DNA of 64,000 nucleotides from Actibacterium naphthalenivorans (GCF_014196965.1 NZ_JACIEQ010000004.1:1-64000), one strand, 5' to 3'. Positions 43,311-53,472 are shown, counted from the first letter of the stretch. Notes: a model not told the origin generated them from the letters alone. A program made the numbers and translations.

Positions 43311-44669
43311 ATGAGTTTTGACTTTGATCTATTCGTGATCGGCGGCGGGTCCGGCGGTGTGCGGGCGGCGCGTCTGGCGGCGTCCGAGGGCGGGGCGAAG
43401 GTGGGCCTGGCCGAGGAATACCGGATGGGCGGCACCTGTGTCATCCGTGGCTGCGTGCCGAAGAAGCTGATGGTCTTCGCCTCGGGCTATTCCGGCGGGT
43501 TCGAGGATGCGCGCGCCTATGGCTGGGATGTGACGGCCGGCGGCTTTGACTGGCCGCTGTTCAAGGGCAAGCTGCATGCGGAGCTTGACCGGCTGGAGGG
43601 CATCTATCGCACCAATCTGGACAAGGCCGGGGTGGAGATTTTCGACACCCGCGCCGTGCTCGAGGATGCGCATACGGTGAAGCTGGCCACCGGGCAGCGT
43701 TTCACCGCCAAGCACATTCTGGTCGCCGTCGGCGGCCGGCCCTTCGTGCCCGACATGCCGGGGGCCGAGCATGTGATCACCTCCAACGACATCTTCCATC
43801 TGGAGGCATTGCCCAGGGATATCCTGATCGTCGGCGGCGGTTTCATCGCCTGCGAATTTGCCTGCATCCTGAACGGGTTGGGCGTGGCGGTGACGCAATA
43901 TTATCGCGGCGCGCAGATCCTGCGCGGCTTTGACGACGAGGCGCGCGGCCATGTGGCCGAGCTGATGCGCGAGCGGGGGGTGAACCTGCATGTCGGCACC
44001 GATGTGATCGAGATGAAGCCGGTCGAGGGCGGGATCTGGGTGAAATCCACCGACGGGCGCGAACATGTCTATGAAAAGGTGATGTATGCCACCGGCCGCG
44101 TGCCCAACACGGGCGGGCTGGGGCTGGAAGAGGCGGGCGTGAAGATCGGCCGCGGCGGCGCGGTGGAGGTGGATGACTATTCGCAGACCGTCGTGCCTTC
44201 GGTCTATGCGGTGGGCGACGTGACCAACCGCATCAACCTGACCCCGGTGGCGATCCGCGAGGGCGCGGCCTTTGTCGAAACCGTGTTCAAGGGCAACCCG
44301 ACCAAGCCCGACCATGATCTGGTGGCCAGCGCCGTGTTCACCCAGCCCGAGCTTGGCACCGTCGGCCTGACCGAGGAACAGGCCGCCGAGCAGGAGGCGA
44401 TCGAGGTCTACAGCACCTCGTTCCGGGCGATGCAGTCGCTCTTTGCCGGGCGGCCCGACCGGGTGATGATGAAGCTGATCGTCAGCAAGGCCAGCCGCAA
44501 GGTTCTGGGCTGTCATATCGTCGCGGATCATGCGGGCGAGCTGATCCAGCTGGCGGCGGTCGCGCTGAAGATGGGCGCGACGAAAGAGGATTTCGACCGG
44601 ACCGTGGCGGTGCATCCGACCATGTCGGAAGAGCTTGTAACGATGAAGGCGCCGGTGCGCACGGCTTGA
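43311..44669 (+). CDS. gor: glutathione-disulfide reductase
   Basis: The 452-residue flavoprotein has the FAD site FVIGGGSGGVRAAR, the redox-active pair in GGTCVIRGCVPKK (Cys43, Cys48), an NADPH domain with ILIVGGGFIACEF, and the C-terminal dimerisation motif HPTMSEELV with the catalytic His. It keeps glutathione reduced in the cytoplasm. It follows rpiA by 14 bases. Confidence 0.95.
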   Translation: MSFDFDLFVIGGGSGGVRAARLAASEGGAKVGLAEEYRMGGTCVIRGCVPKKLMVFASGYSGGFEDARAYGWDVTAGGFDWPLFKGKLHAELDRLEGIYRTNLDKAGVEIFDTRAVLEDAHTVKLATGQRFTAKHILVAVGGRPFVPDMPGAEHVITSNDIFHLEALPRDILIVGGGFIACEFACILNGLGVAVTQYYRGAQILRGFDDEARGHVAELMRERGVNLHVGTDVIEMKPVEGGIWVKSTDGREHVYEKVMYATGRVPNTGGLGLEEAGVKIGRGGAVEVDDYSQTVVPSVYAVGDVTNRINLTPVAIREGAAFVETVFKGNPTKPDHDLVASAVFTQPELGTVGLTEEQAAEQEAIEVYSTSFRAMQSLFAGRPDRVMMKLIVSKASRKVLGCHIVADHAGELIQLAAVALKMGATKEDFDRTVAVHPTMSEELVTMKAPVRTA

Positions 44670-44735
44670 TATCCGTACCGGTTTGACCACTTAGGAAGGC
44701 ATGACGTGACAATACGAGAAGAGGGTGTGAGCTGA

Positions 44736-45863
44736 ATGGCTGGTAACAACGGAGGCCCCTGGGGAGGGGGCGGCTCGAACAAGGGCGGCGGCAATCGCGG
44801 CAATGACGGGCGTGGTTCCGGCAGTGGCGGCGAGGGCCCCCAGATTCCCGAAATCGACGAATTGATGAAAAAAGGGCAGGAACAGCTTCGCGTTCTGATG
44901 GGCGGGCGCGGCGGCAAGGGTGGCCGCCCGGGCGGCGGTGGGTCCGGTGGGCCGGCCTTCACCCGCGGCACGTTCGCGCTGGCCGCGCTGGCGGCGGTCG
45001 TGCTTTGGGCGCTGGCCTCTTTCTATACGGTGAAGCCGGAAGAGCAGTCGGTGGAACTGTTCCTTGGCAAATATTCCCAGACCGGCAATCCCGGCCTGAA
45101 TTTCGCGCCCTGGCCGCTGGTCAGCGCCGAGGTCATTCCGGTGACCCGCGAACAGACAGAGGATATCGGCGTGGGCCGCGCCGGCGGCGATGCCGGGCTG
45201 ATGCTGACCGGCGACGAGAATATCGTGGATATCGATTTCCAGGTGGTCTGGAACATCAACGATCCGGCGCAGTTCCTGTTCAACCTGCGTGACCCGCAGC
45301 AGACGATCCGCGCCGTTTCTGAATCGGCGATGCGCGAGATCATCGCCCAGTCGGAGCTGGCGCCGATCCTCAATCGCGACCGAGGCTCGATCGCGGCCCG
45401 GCTGCAGGATCTGATCCAGCAGACGCTCGACAGCTATGACAGCGGCATGAACGTGGTACGCGTGAACTTCGACAAGGCCGATCCGCCGCGCGAGGTGATC
45501 GACAGTTTCCGCGAAGTGCAGGCCGCCGAGCAGGAGCGTGACCGGCTTGAGAAACAGGCCGACGCCTATGCCAACCGGGTGGTTGCCGGCGCCCGCGGTG
45601 AAGCCGCGCAGGTGCTGGAAGAGGCCGAAGGCTATCGCGCCCGCGTGGTCAACGAGGCCCAGGGTGAGGCGAGCCGGTTCTCCGCCGTGCTCGAGGAATA
45701 CAAGAAGGCGCCGGATGTGACGCGCAAGCGGCTTTATCTGGAAACACTGGAAGAGGTTCTTGGCCGCGTGGACAAGGTGATCATCGACGAAAGCAGCGGC
45801 AGCAGCGGTGTGGTGCCCTATCTGCCGCTGAACGAGTTGCGCCGCCCGGCAGAGGGGAACTGA
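44736..45863 (+). CDS. hflK: FtsH protease modulator HflK
   Basis: The 375-residue protein has a Gly-rich cytoplasmic N terminus (residues 1-75), one membrane helix at about 77-98 and a SPFH/prohibitin domain (SVELFLGKYSQTGNPGLNF, then VDIDFQVVWNINDPAQFLFN). A long Ala/Glu coiled coil follows. With HflC it forms a cage around the membrane protease FtsH. It is the first gene of an operon with hflC, a DUF2065 gene and degP. Confidence 0.95.
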   Translation: MAGNNGGPWGGGGSNKGGGNRGNDGRGSGSGGEGPQIPEIDELMKKGQEQLRVLMGGRGGKGGRPGGGGSGGPAFTRGTFALAALAAVVLWALASFYTVKPEEQSVELFLGKYSQTGNPGLNFAPWPLVSAEVIPVTREQTEDIGVGRAGGDAGLMLTGDENIVDIDFQVVWNINDPAQFLFNLRDPQQTIRAVSESAMREIIAQSELAPILNRDRGSIAARLQDLIQQTLDSYDSGMNVVRVNFDKADPPREVIDSFREVQAAEQERDRLEKQADAYANRVVAGARGEAAQVLEEAEGYRARVVNEAQGEASRFSAVLEEYKKAPDVTRKRLYLETLEEVLGRVDKVIIDESSGSSGVVPYLPLNELRRPAEGN

Positions 45864-45866
45864 GGC

Positions 45867-46736
45867 ATGAAAAAGACAACTTACATTCTGCCCATCGTGG
45901 TGATCGCCATCGTGGTGTTCCTGTCGTCGGTCTTCATCGTGGACGAGCGTGAAAAGGCGCTGGTGCTGCAGTTCGGCCAGGTGCGCGACGTAAAGGAAGA
46001 GCCGGGTCTGGCCTTCAAGATCCCGCTGATCCAGGAGGTCGTGCGCTATGACGACCGGATCCTGAGCCGTGACATCGACCCGCTGGAAGTAACGCCGCTC
46101 GATGATCGCCGGCTCGTGGTCGACGCCTTCGCGCGGTTCCGCATCGCCGATGTGGTGCGGTTCCGTCAGGCGGTCGGCGCGGGCGGCATCCGTTCGGCCG
46201 AGGACCGGCTCGACAGGGTGCTGCGCGCCGCCACGCGCGAGGTGCTGGGCTCTGTCAGCTCCAATGACATCCTGTCGTCGGACCGGGCCGCGCTGATGCT
46301 GCGCATCCGCAACGCCGCGATTTCCGAGGCCAGCAATCTGGGGCTGGAGATCGTCGATGTACGGCTCAAGCGCACCGATCTGCCCGAACAAAATCTGGAA
46401 GCCACCTTTGCCCGGATGCGGGCCGAGCGCGAGCGCGAGGCGGCCGATGAGATCGCGCGCGGCGAAGAAGCGGCGCAGCGGGTGCGTGCCCAGGCCGACC
46501 GGACGGTGGTGGAGCTTGTCTCCGACGCCAACCGCCAGGCCGAGATCGCGCGCGGTGAAGCCGACGCCGAGCGGAACGGGATCTTCGCCACCGCTTATGG
46601 CGCGGATACCGAGTTCTTCGAATTCTACCGCTCGCTCGAGGCTTATTCGCGCTCGTTGCAGGGCGGCAATTCGACGATGGTGCTGTCGCCCGACAGCGAA
46701 TTCTTCGATTACCTGAAGAACGCGCAGGGGCGGTGA
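45867..46736 (+). CDS. hflC: FtsH protease modulator HflC
   Basis: The 289-residue protein has an N-terminal membrane helix (residues 5-25), a SPFH domain (KALVLQFGQVRDVKEEPGLAF) and a helical tail (RMRAEREREAADEIARGEEAAQRV), and ends near FFDYLKNAQGR. It starts three bases after the hflK stop, and its stop overlaps the next start. Confidence 0.95.
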   Translation: MKKTTYILPIVVIAIVVFLSSVFIVDEREKALVLQFGQVRDVKEEPGLAFKIPLIQEVVRYDDRILSRDIDPLEVTPLDDRRLVVDAFARFRIADVVRFRQAVGAGGIRSAEDRLDRVLRAATREVLGSVSSNDILSSDRAALMLRIRNAAISEASNLGLEIVDVRLKRTDLPEQNLEATFARMRAEREREAADEIARGEEAAQRVRAQADRTVVELVSDANRQAEIARGEADAERNGIFATAYGADTEFFEFYRSLEAYSRSLQGGNSTMVLSPDSEFFDYLKNAQGR

Positions 46737-46930
46737 TGCCGATCCTGCTGCTGGCCATCGGGCTGGTACTGGTTGTGGAGGGGCTGGTGTTCGCACTGGC
46801 CCCTTCGCGTCTGGAGGATCTGCTCGCGGTGCTGAAAACCCTGCCGCTTGATGCCCGCCGGGCGCTCGGGCTGGGCGCGGTGGCGCTGGGGGTCGGGCTG
46901 GTTTGGCTTGCAAAAGCGCTTGGCGCCTGA
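46736..46930 (+). CDS. DUF2065 small membrane protein
   Basis: The 64-residue protein is almost all hydrophobic: two helices, PILLLAIGLVLVVEGLVFAL and ALGLGAVALGVGLVWLAKAL, around a short loop RLEDLLAVLKTLPLDAR. DUF2065 genes regularly lie between hflC and degP in this group, which hints at a part in membrane protein quality control. The ATG overlaps the hflC stop (TGATG). Confidence 0.82.
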   Translation: MPILLLAIGLVLVVEGLVFALAPSRLEDLLAVLKTLPLDARRALGLGAVALGVGLVWLAKALGA

Positions 46931-47070
46931 AACGCTTGGCCCGGGCTGCGAATATGCTTCACATCCATGTGACAGCGCGTGACGGGCTTTGAGTTGAATG
47001 TCGGGGCCCCTATCTAAAGGATCAGGACACCCGGGCCGGGTGATTTCCCCGCCCCAACCAGGATCATACG

Positions 47071-47076
47071 AGGAGG
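47071..47076 (+). promoter_or_regulatory. ribosome binding site favouring a TTG start for degP
   Basis: AGGAGG lies eight bases before TTG 47085. The next candidate, ATG 47100, is 23 bases away, too far for this site, and the far upstream in-frame starts lack a site. Confidence 0.65.
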
Positions 47077-47084
47077 AACTCCCA

Positions 47085-48557
47085 TTGACATCCCAGGCCA
47101 TGACACTTTCCGCCCGGACGGACGCGGCGCCGCTGCGCGCGCTCTGGGCGCTGATACTGGGCCTCGCGCTGGTGATGGCCCAGGGCATATCGGCGCAGGC
47201 GCGCGGCGTGCCCGAAAGCTTCGCCGACCTGGCCGAACAGGTCAGCCCGGCGGTGGTGAACATCACCACATCGACCACGGTTGCCGTTTCCACCGGGCCC
47301 GGCCCGCAGCTTCCCGAAGGCTCTCCCTTTGAGGATTTCTTTCGTGATTTCATGAACCCCGAGGGCGAGGGCAACCAGCAGCGCCAGCGCCGCAGCCAGG
47401 CGCTCGGCTCCGGCTTCGTGATTTCCGAGGATGGCTATATCGTCACCAACAACCACGTGATCGAAAAGGCCGACGAGATCGAGGTGGAGTTCTTTTCCGG
47501 CAAGACGCTGGAGGCCAAGGTGATCGGCACCGACCCCAACACCGATATCGCCCTGCTGAAGGTGGAAAGCGATACGCCGCTGCCCTTCGTGCCCTTCGGC
47601 AACAGCGATGTGATGCGCGTTGGCGACTGGGTGATGGCGGTGGGCAACCCGCTGGGGCAGGGCTTTTCGGTCTCCGCCGGCATCGTATCGGCCCGCAACC
47701 GGGCGCTGAGCGGCACCTATGACGATTTCATCCAGACCGACGCGGCGATCAACCGGGGCAACTCGGGCGGGCCGCTTTTCAACATGGCCGGAGAGGTCGT
47801 GGGGGTGAACACCGCGATCCTGTCGCCCAACGGCGGCTCGATCGGCATCGGCTTTTCGATGGCGTCCAACGTGGTCAACAATGTGGTCGGGCAGCTGAAG
47901 GAATTCGGCGAAACCCGGCGCGGCTGGCTGGGCGTGCGCATTCAGGACGTGACGCCGGATGTGGCAGAGGCCATCGGCCTGGAAGAGGCGCGGGGCGCGC
48001 TGGTGACGGATGTGCCCGAGGGCCCGGCCGCCGAGGGCGGCATGCAGTCGGGTGACGTCATCCTGTCGTTCGACGGGGTGGATGTGGCCGACACGCGTGA
48101 GCTGGTGCGCATCGTCGGCAGCTCGCCCGTGGGCAAGGCCGTGCGCGTCGTGGTGTTCCGCGATGGCGGCACCCAGACGCTGAAGGTGACGCTGGGCCGC
48201 CGTGAAACGGCCGAGGGCGCGGTGCCCGCCGTCGCCTCGCCGGCGCCCGAGGCCCCGGTCGAGAAGCAGATGCTGGGCCTGACCCTGACCCCGCTGACCG
48301 ACGAGATGCGCGAGCAGCTGGAGCTGGGCGCGGGTGACGGGCTGGTGGTGACCAATGTCGACGAGATGAGCGAGGCCTATGAAAAGGGTCTGCGCGCGGG
48401 CGACGTGATCACCGAGGCCGGTCAGCAGAAGGTGACCAGCGCCGATGATCTGGAGGCCCGGATCACCGAGGCGAAGGAGGCCGGGCGCAAATCGCTTTTG
48501 CTGCTGATCCGCCGTCAGGGCGCGCCGCGCTTTGTGGCGCTGTCGCTGGAAGAGTGA
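47085..48557 (+). CDS. degP: periplasmic Do-family serine protease (DegP/HtrA)
   Basis: From the TTG start the protein has 490 residues. An N-terminal hydrophobic segment (RALWALILGLALVMAQGISAQA) exports it. The trypsin-like domain has His124 (VTNNHVIE), Asp154 (NTDIALLKV) and Ser227 (NRGNSGGPLFN). Two PDZ domains follow, with RRGWLGVRIQDV opening the first and EKQMLGLTLTPL opening the second. It degrades and refolds misfolded envelope proteins. It closes the hflKC operon and is followed by a strong terminator. Confidence 0.95.
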   Translation: MTSQAMTLSARTDAAPLRALWALILGLALVMAQGISAQARGVPESFADLAEQVSPAVVNITTSTTVAVSTGPGPQLPEGSPFEDFFRDFMNPEGEGNQQRQRRSQALGSGFVISEDGYIVTNNHVIEKADEIEVEFFSGKTLEAKVIGTDPNTDIALLKVESDTPLPFVPFGNSDVMRVGDWVMAVGNPLGQGFSVSAGIVSARNRALSGTYDDFIQTDAAINRGNSGGPLFNMAGEVVGVNTAILSPNGGSIGIGFSMASNVVNNVVGQLKEFGETRRGWLGVRIQDVTPDVAEAIGLEEARGALVTDVPEGPAAEGGMQSGDVILSFDGVDVADTRELVRIVGSSPVGKAVRVVVFRDGGTQTLKVTLGRRETAEGAVPAVASPAPEAPVEKQMLGLTLTPLTDEMREQLELGAGDGLVVTNVDEMSEAYEKGLRAGDVITEAGQQKVTSADDLEARITEAKEAGRKSLLLLIRRQGAPRFVALSLEE

Positions 48558-48577
48558 TCTTTCGCCCCGGAAACAGC

Positions 48578-48605
48578 AAAGGGCGCCCGCCGGGGCGCCC
48601 TTTTT
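48578..48605 (+). terminator. rho-independent terminator after degP
   Basis: The GC-rich palindrome GGGCGCC/GGCGCCC encloses a short loop and is followed by TTTTT, with an AAA run before it. It can also serve the convergent lipoprotein gene. Confidence 0.9.
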
Positions 48606-48615
48606 GCGTTGCGGC

Positions 48616-49158
48616 TCAGCCGTCCGCGCCGGGCCTGGGATAGGCGATCAGCCCCAGTTTGCGCGCCGTGGAGAGCGACAGGGTGGCGCTGTCGAGCCCA
48701 AGCGTGGCCTGGTATGTCCGCACCGCGCGGCGCGTGGCGGGATCCATCGTTCCGGTAACCGGGCCTTGGTACACCCCGCGCGCGGCCAGCGCCCGCTGCA
48801 GCGTGGCGGTGAACTCTGCCGTCATCTGCGCGGCGCAGGGGGTTTCAAACCAGATCTCCTGGCGCGGGGTGACGATGCGCTGATGGGTTTCGGTGCGGTA
48901 ATGCGCGGGCGCGCTGATGGCGCCTTCGGCATCGCGCCGGGCCGGTTGCTGCAGCACATGGTCCGTCACGGTTTCGATCACCGCCGGCGTCACATGCTTG
49001 CCCCAGCAGGTGCCGGGGGCGGCGCCGGGCGGCGCGTGATCGGGCGGTGTGGCCAGCGGCTGTTCGGCCAGCCGCGCGACGTCGGCCACCGGCGCGGTGT
49101 CCTGGCAGGCGGCGAGGCCGAGCGCGGCGAGGCCGGTCAGAAGAAGGTTTCGGATCAT
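48616..49158 (-). CDS. peptidoglycan-binding-domain lipoprotein
   Basis: The 180-residue protein starts at ATG 49158 with a lipoprotein signal ending in the lipobox LGLAAC (Cys18). The C-terminal 65 residues match the peptidoglycan-binding helical domain (LQRALAARGVYQGPVTGTMDPATRRAVRTYQ). The middle holds CWGKHVTPAVIETVT and an FETPCAAQMT segment, with Cys residues that could pair. The likely place is the outer membrane inner face. A longer in-frame reading from 49374 would bury the lipobox. Confidence 0.83.
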   Translation of the reverse strand: MIRNLLLTGLAALGLAACQDTAPVADVARLAEQPLATPPDHAPPGAAPGTCWGKHVTPAVIETVTDHVLQQPARRDAEGAISAPAHYRTETHQRIVTPRQEIWFETPCAAQMTAEFTATLQRALAARGVYQGPVTGTMDPATRRAVRTYQATLGLDSATLSLSTARKLGLIAYPRPGADG

Positions 49159-49228
49159 GTCTGCTCGTCCGGGGGCTTGGGGCCCTGATGTTCTTGGCGG
49201 CACAATAGCCTGTTTCGCGCCGTCGTGA

Positions 49229-49684
<456 letters not shown>

Positions 49685-49688
49685 ACCG

Positions 49689-50384
49689 ATGCTGCGGGCG
49701 GCGCTTGCGCTCTCGCTCCTGGCGGCCGGGGCTGCGCGGGGCGAGATCGTGTCGGCCCGCTTCGGCGATCCCACCACGCGCTATGATCATGCCGTTCTGG
49801 GCGATGCCATCGAATACGGCACGCTGGAGCTGTGGCTGAAGGGCGGGCAGGGGCGGCGCATCGTGCTGCCCGAAACCCGCGTGTTCGAGGATCTCGCGCC
49901 ACGTCTGGCCGATCTGGATGGGGACGGCGCGCCCGAGGTGATCGTGGTGGAAACCGACCTGTCGCGCGGCGCGCGGCTGAGCGTCTATGGCGCCGGGGGG
50001 CTGATCGCGGCGACGCCGTTCATCGGCCGGGCGCATCGCTGGCTGGCGCCTGTCGGCGCGGCGGATCTGGACGGTGACGGGTTTGCCGAAATCGCCTATG
50101 TCGACCGGCCCCATCTGGCAAGGCTGCTGCGGGTCTGGCGGTTTCGCGACGGCGCGCTGACGCTGGTGGCCGAGGCGGGCGGGCTGACCAACCACCGGAT
50201 CGGGCAGGATGTGATTTCGGGCGGGATCCGCGATTGCGGCGACGGGCCCGAGATGGTGACCGCGAGCGCCGACTGGAGCCGGGTGATGGCAACGCGGCTG
50301 CAGGGTGGCGCGCTGGTATCGCGCGACATCGGGGCGCATGATGGCCCCGAGGCCTTTGCCGCGGCGATGGGCTGCGCCTCTTAG
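49689..50384 (+). CDS. secreted FG-GAP/VCBS-repeat protein
   Basis: The 231-residue protein has a signal peptide (MLRAALALSLLAAGAARG) and at least two FG-GAP-like repeats with calcium loops DLDGDGAPEVIVVE and DLDGDGFAEIAYVD, about 45 residues apart. These repeats form integrin-like beta-propeller blades. With so few repeats it cannot close a propeller alone. It begins four bases after the ferredoxin stop, so the two may be co-transcribed, although a functional tie is not evident. Confidence 0.78.
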   Translation: MLRAALALSLLAAGAARGEIVSARFGDPTTRYDHAVLGDAIEYGTLELWLKGGQGRRIVLPETRVFEDLAPRLADLDGDGAPEVIVVETDLSRGARLSVYGAGGLIAATPFIGRAHRWLAPVGAADLDGDGFAEIAYVDRPHLARLLRVWRFRDGALTLVAEAGGLTNHRIGQDVISGGIRDCGDGPEMVTASADWSRVMATRLQGGALVSRDIGAHDGPEAFAAAMGCAS

Positions 50385-50388
50385 GTGT

Positions 50389-51726
50389 TCAGAGGTCGCG
50401 CAGGGCGTACCAGTAATAGGCCGGGTGCAGCAGGGCACGGCGTAGCGGACCCAGCGGGAAGCGGCGCAGCGGTGCCCGCATCAGCGCCGGAAAGGCGCGG
50501 CCGGGCGCGCGTCCGGCGGCCAGATCGGCCATCAGCGCGCCGCTGTAGGTGGCCATCGCCACGCCGTTGCCGTGATAGGCCAGCGCGGTAAAGGCATCGG
50601 GCCAGTCGCCCAAGGGCCCGACATAGGGCGCCAGATCACGCGCCATGCACACCAGCCCGGCCCAGAAATGCGGCGTTTCGACATGCGCCCAGGCCGGGAA
50701 CATCCGTTCGAAATCGCGGCGGATCTCGGTCTTCATCCACTCGAGCGCGGCCGGCGAGCTGCGCACCCCGCCGCGCATCCCGAACAGAAAGCGGCGGTTC
50801 GGCATCAGCCGGAAGTAATGCAGCAGGTTGCGCGTGTCATAGGCCATCTGATCGGTGGTCCAGCCCTGATCGCGCAGTTCGGCCCCGGTCAGCTCACGCG
50901 TGACCAGAACGCTGGACTGAAGCGGCAGATAGCGCCCTGACAGCCACGGCGGCAGATCATCGCTGCTGTAGCCGTTGGTGGCCAGCAACAGCTTGCGCGC
51001 CCGCAGCCTGCCGCGCGGGGTGTTCAGAACATAGCCGCCCCCGGCCTGCCGCTCGATCCCCGTGACGGGAGAGCGGGCGTGGATGCGCGCCCCTTCGGTC
51101 ACCGCCGCGCGGGCCAGCCCCTGCGCGTATTTCATCGGGTTGAGTGCAAAGCCGATCGGTACCGTCATCCCGCCGTGAAAGGCTGGCCCGGCCATGCCGC
51201 GATCGGCAAGCTCCTCGCGCGGGATAAGCCGGGGGGTGACGCCATAGCTGGCCTGCACATGCGGCGCCTCGGCGCGCAGGGCCCGCATGTCGCGCGGGCG
51301 GTGGGCCAGGATGGTTTCGCCTTCGGAATGGCGGTCGGCATCTATGCCGTAGCGATCGAGGATCTCGGCGACGCTGTCGATCGCGCCGGTCTGGGCGGCG
51401 TGAAACAGGGCCAGGTCCTGCGCGCCGAAGCGCCGGGCAAGGGCCGCGTCACTGGCCTTGGCGCCGCCAAGGCAGGCAAAGCCGCCGTTGCGCCCCGATG
51501 CGCCCCAGCCGGGCTCTTCGGCCTCCAGCACGGTGACGTCGGCGCCATGATCACGCGCCAGGTGCAGGGCGGCGGAGAGGCCGGTATAGCCGGCGCCCAC
51601 GATCGCGAAATCGCAACCCGTCTCGCCCTGGGCGGGCGGATAGGGGGCGGACGTGGCGGTGGTGCGCCAATAGCTCTCTTGCACCGACGCGTCGGAATAG
51701 GCCCCGGCCTCGTACAGCCGTTTCAC
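50389..51726 (-). CDS. FAD-dependent amine oxidase of the polyamine operon
   Basis: The 445-residue DAO-family protein has the FAD site FAIVGAGYTGLSAALHLARD, then GASGRNGGFACLGG and, late, AYHGNGVAMATYSGALMADL. It is related to, but clearly different from, the PuuB-like oxidase at 24945-26249. It is the last gene of the Pot-type operon, 34 bases after a permease gene, so it likely oxidises a polyamine or its gamma-glutamyl form. Substrate is inferred from context. Confidence 0.83.
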   Translation of the reverse strand: MKRLYEAGAYSDASVQESYWRTTATSAPYPPAQGETGCDFAIVGAGYTGLSAALHLARDHGADVTVLEAEEPGWGASGRNGGFACLGGAKASDAALARRFGAQDLALFHAAQTGAIDSVAEILDRYGIDADRHSEGETILAHRPRDMRALRAEAPHVQASYGVTPRLIPREELADRGMAGPAFHGGMTVPIGFALNPMKYAQGLARAAVTEGARIHARSPVTGIERQAGGGYVLNTPRGRLRARKLLLATNGYSSDDLPPWLSGRYLPLQSSVLVTRELTGAELRDQGWTTDQMAYDTRNLLHYFRLMPNRRFLFGMRGGVRSSPAALEWMKTEIRRDFERMFPAWAHVETPHFWAGLVCMARDLAPYVGPLGDWPDAFTALAYHGNGVAMATYSGALMADLAAGRAPGRAFPALMRAPLRRFPLGPLRRALLHPAYYWYALRDL

Positions 51727-51760
51727 GCGGGCACCTTGCGGGTGGTTCGGGGGCGGGGCT

Positions 51761-52579
51761 TCATTGCTGCTGCGCGGCCTGCTCGTCGCGGGTCATCCGC
51801 GCGATCCGTGTCTTGGAAATCAGCGAGGCGGCGATCACGCCGACGGCGACAATCCCGATCATGATCGTCGAGAGCGCGTTGATCTCGGGGCTCACGCCCA
51901 GGCGCACGGCGCTGAATATCTTGATCGGCAGCGTGGTCGAAGAGGGGCCCGAGGTGAAGGAGGCGATCACCAGATCATCAAGCGACAGGGTGAAGGCCAG
52001 CAACCAGCCCGAGATCACCGCCGGCGCGATCATCGGCAGCGTGACGCTCATGAATGCGTCGAACGGGGTGCAGCCCAGGTCAAGCGCCGCCTCCTCCAGC
52101 GATCTGTCGAAGGCGACAAGCCGCGACGAGACCACGACCGATACGTAGCACATCGAAAACGTGGTATGGGCCAGCACGATGGTGATCACGCCGCGATCGA
52201 GCCCCACGGCGATGAACAACAGCAGCAGCGACAGGCCGGTGATCACCTCGGGCATCACCAGCGGCGCGTAGATCATGCCGGAAAACAGGGTGCGGCCGGC
52301 GAACCGCCCGCCACGCACCAGCACATAGGCCGCCATCGTGCCCAGCACCGTGGCGATGCTGGAAGAGATCACGGCCACCTTCAGTGTCACCCATGCGGCA
52401 TCCAGGAAGGCTTCGTTGCGAAGCAGTTCGCCATACCATTTGGTCGAGAAACCGGCCCAGACGGTGACGAGCTTGGAGGCGTTGAAGCTGTAGATCACCA
52501 GAATGATCATCGGCATGTAGAGAAAGGCAAAGCCAAGCGTCAGCGACGTCGCGTTGAACCAGCTGAAACGGCGGATCAT
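51761..52579 (-). CDS. polyamine-type ABC transporter permease (PotI/PotC-like)
   Basis: The 272-residue inner-membrane protein has about six helices, the typical start FNATSLTLGFAFLYMPMIILVIYSF, and an EAA loop SLEEAALDLGCTPFDAFMSVTLP. It overlaps the first permease gene by four bases. The pair forms the channel of a PotFGHI-type importer. Confidence 0.92.
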   Translation of the reverse strand: MIRRFSWFNATSLTLGFAFLYMPMIILVIYSFNASKLVTVWAGFSTKWYGELLRNEAFLDAAWVTLKVAVISSSIATVLGTMAAYVLVRGGRFAGRTLFSGMIYAPLVMPEVITGLSLLLLFIAVGLDRGVITIVLAHTTFSMCYVSVVVSSRLVAFDRSLEEAALDLGCTPFDAFMSVTLPMIAPAVISGWLLAFTLSLDDLVIASFTSGPSSTTLPIKIFSAVRLGVSPEINALSTIMIGIVAVGVIAASLISKTRIARMTRDEQAAQQQ

Positions 52580-53472
52580 TGTTCAAGCTCCCTCTGGCGC
52601 TGCTCGTTGCGCTGGAACAGGATGATCGGGATCACCAGGATCAGCAGCAGGATCACCGCCACGGCCGAGGCCACCGGCCAGTCGCGGTTGGAGAAGAACT
52701 CTTCCCACAGCACCTTGCCGATCATCAGCGTGCGTGACCCGCCCAGGATCGAGGGGATGACGAATTCGCCGATGGCCGGGATGAAGACGAGAAAACACCC
52801 CGCGATCACACCCGATCTGGAAAGCGGCGCGGTGATCAGCCAGAAGGCTTCGGTGCGCGAACAGCCCAGATCCTCGGCCGCCTCGAGCAGCGAGACATCC
52901 AGCTTTTCAAGCGTGGCATAGATCGGCAGGATCATGAACGGCAGGTAGGTATAGACGATACCGATATAGACCGCCCAGTTGGTGTTGAGGATGATCAACG
53001 GTTCCGAGGTGAGGCCGGCCCATTGCAGGAACTGGTTGAGGAACCCTTCCTGGCTGAGGATGCCCATCCAGGAATAGACCCGGATCAGGAAGCTGGTCCA
53101 GAACGGCAGGATCACCAGCATCATCAGGGTGGGGCGCCATTCCTGCGGCGCCCGGGCCATGCCATAGGCGATGGGATAGCCGACCACGAGCGTCACCAGC
53201 GTCGAGATCAGGGCGATCTTCAGGCTGGAAAGATAGGCTTTCCAGTAAAGATCATCCTGCGTCAGGAACACGAAATTCTCGAAATCGAGCGCGCCGAAGA
53301 AGTCCTTGATCCCGGCCCATCCGGCGGAAAGATCAAGCGTGGGGGTATAGGGCGGGATCGACAGGGCCGTGTCCGACAGCGCGATTTTCAGCACGATCAG
53401 AAACGGCACCAGAAACAGCGCCAGCAGCCAGCCATAGGGCACCAGCACCAGAAGGAAGCGGCGGAAGTTCAT
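52576..53472 (-). CDS. polyamine-type ABC transporter permease (PotH/PotB-like)
   Basis: The 298-residue inner-membrane protein opens with YGWLLALFLVPFLIVLKIALSD, contains PFWTSFLIRVYSWMGILSQEG typical of PotH, and an EAA loop SLLEAAEDLGCSRTEAFWLITAP. It follows the ATPase gene by 13 bases. Confidence 0.92.
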   Translation of the reverse strand: MNFRRFLLVLVPYGWLLALFLVPFLIVLKIALSDTALSIPPYTPTLDLSAGWAGIKDFFGALDFENFVFLTQDDLYWKAYLSSLKIALISTLVTLVVGYPIAYGMARAPQEWRPTLMMLVILPFWTSFLIRVYSWMGILSQEGFLNQFLQWAGLTSEPLIILNTNWAVYIGIVYTYLPFMILPIYATLEKLDVSLLEAAEDLGCSRTEAFWLITAPLSRSGVIAGCFLVFIPAIGEFVIPSILGGSRTLMIGKVLWEEFFSNRDWPVASAVAVILLLILVIPIILFQRNEQRQRELEQ

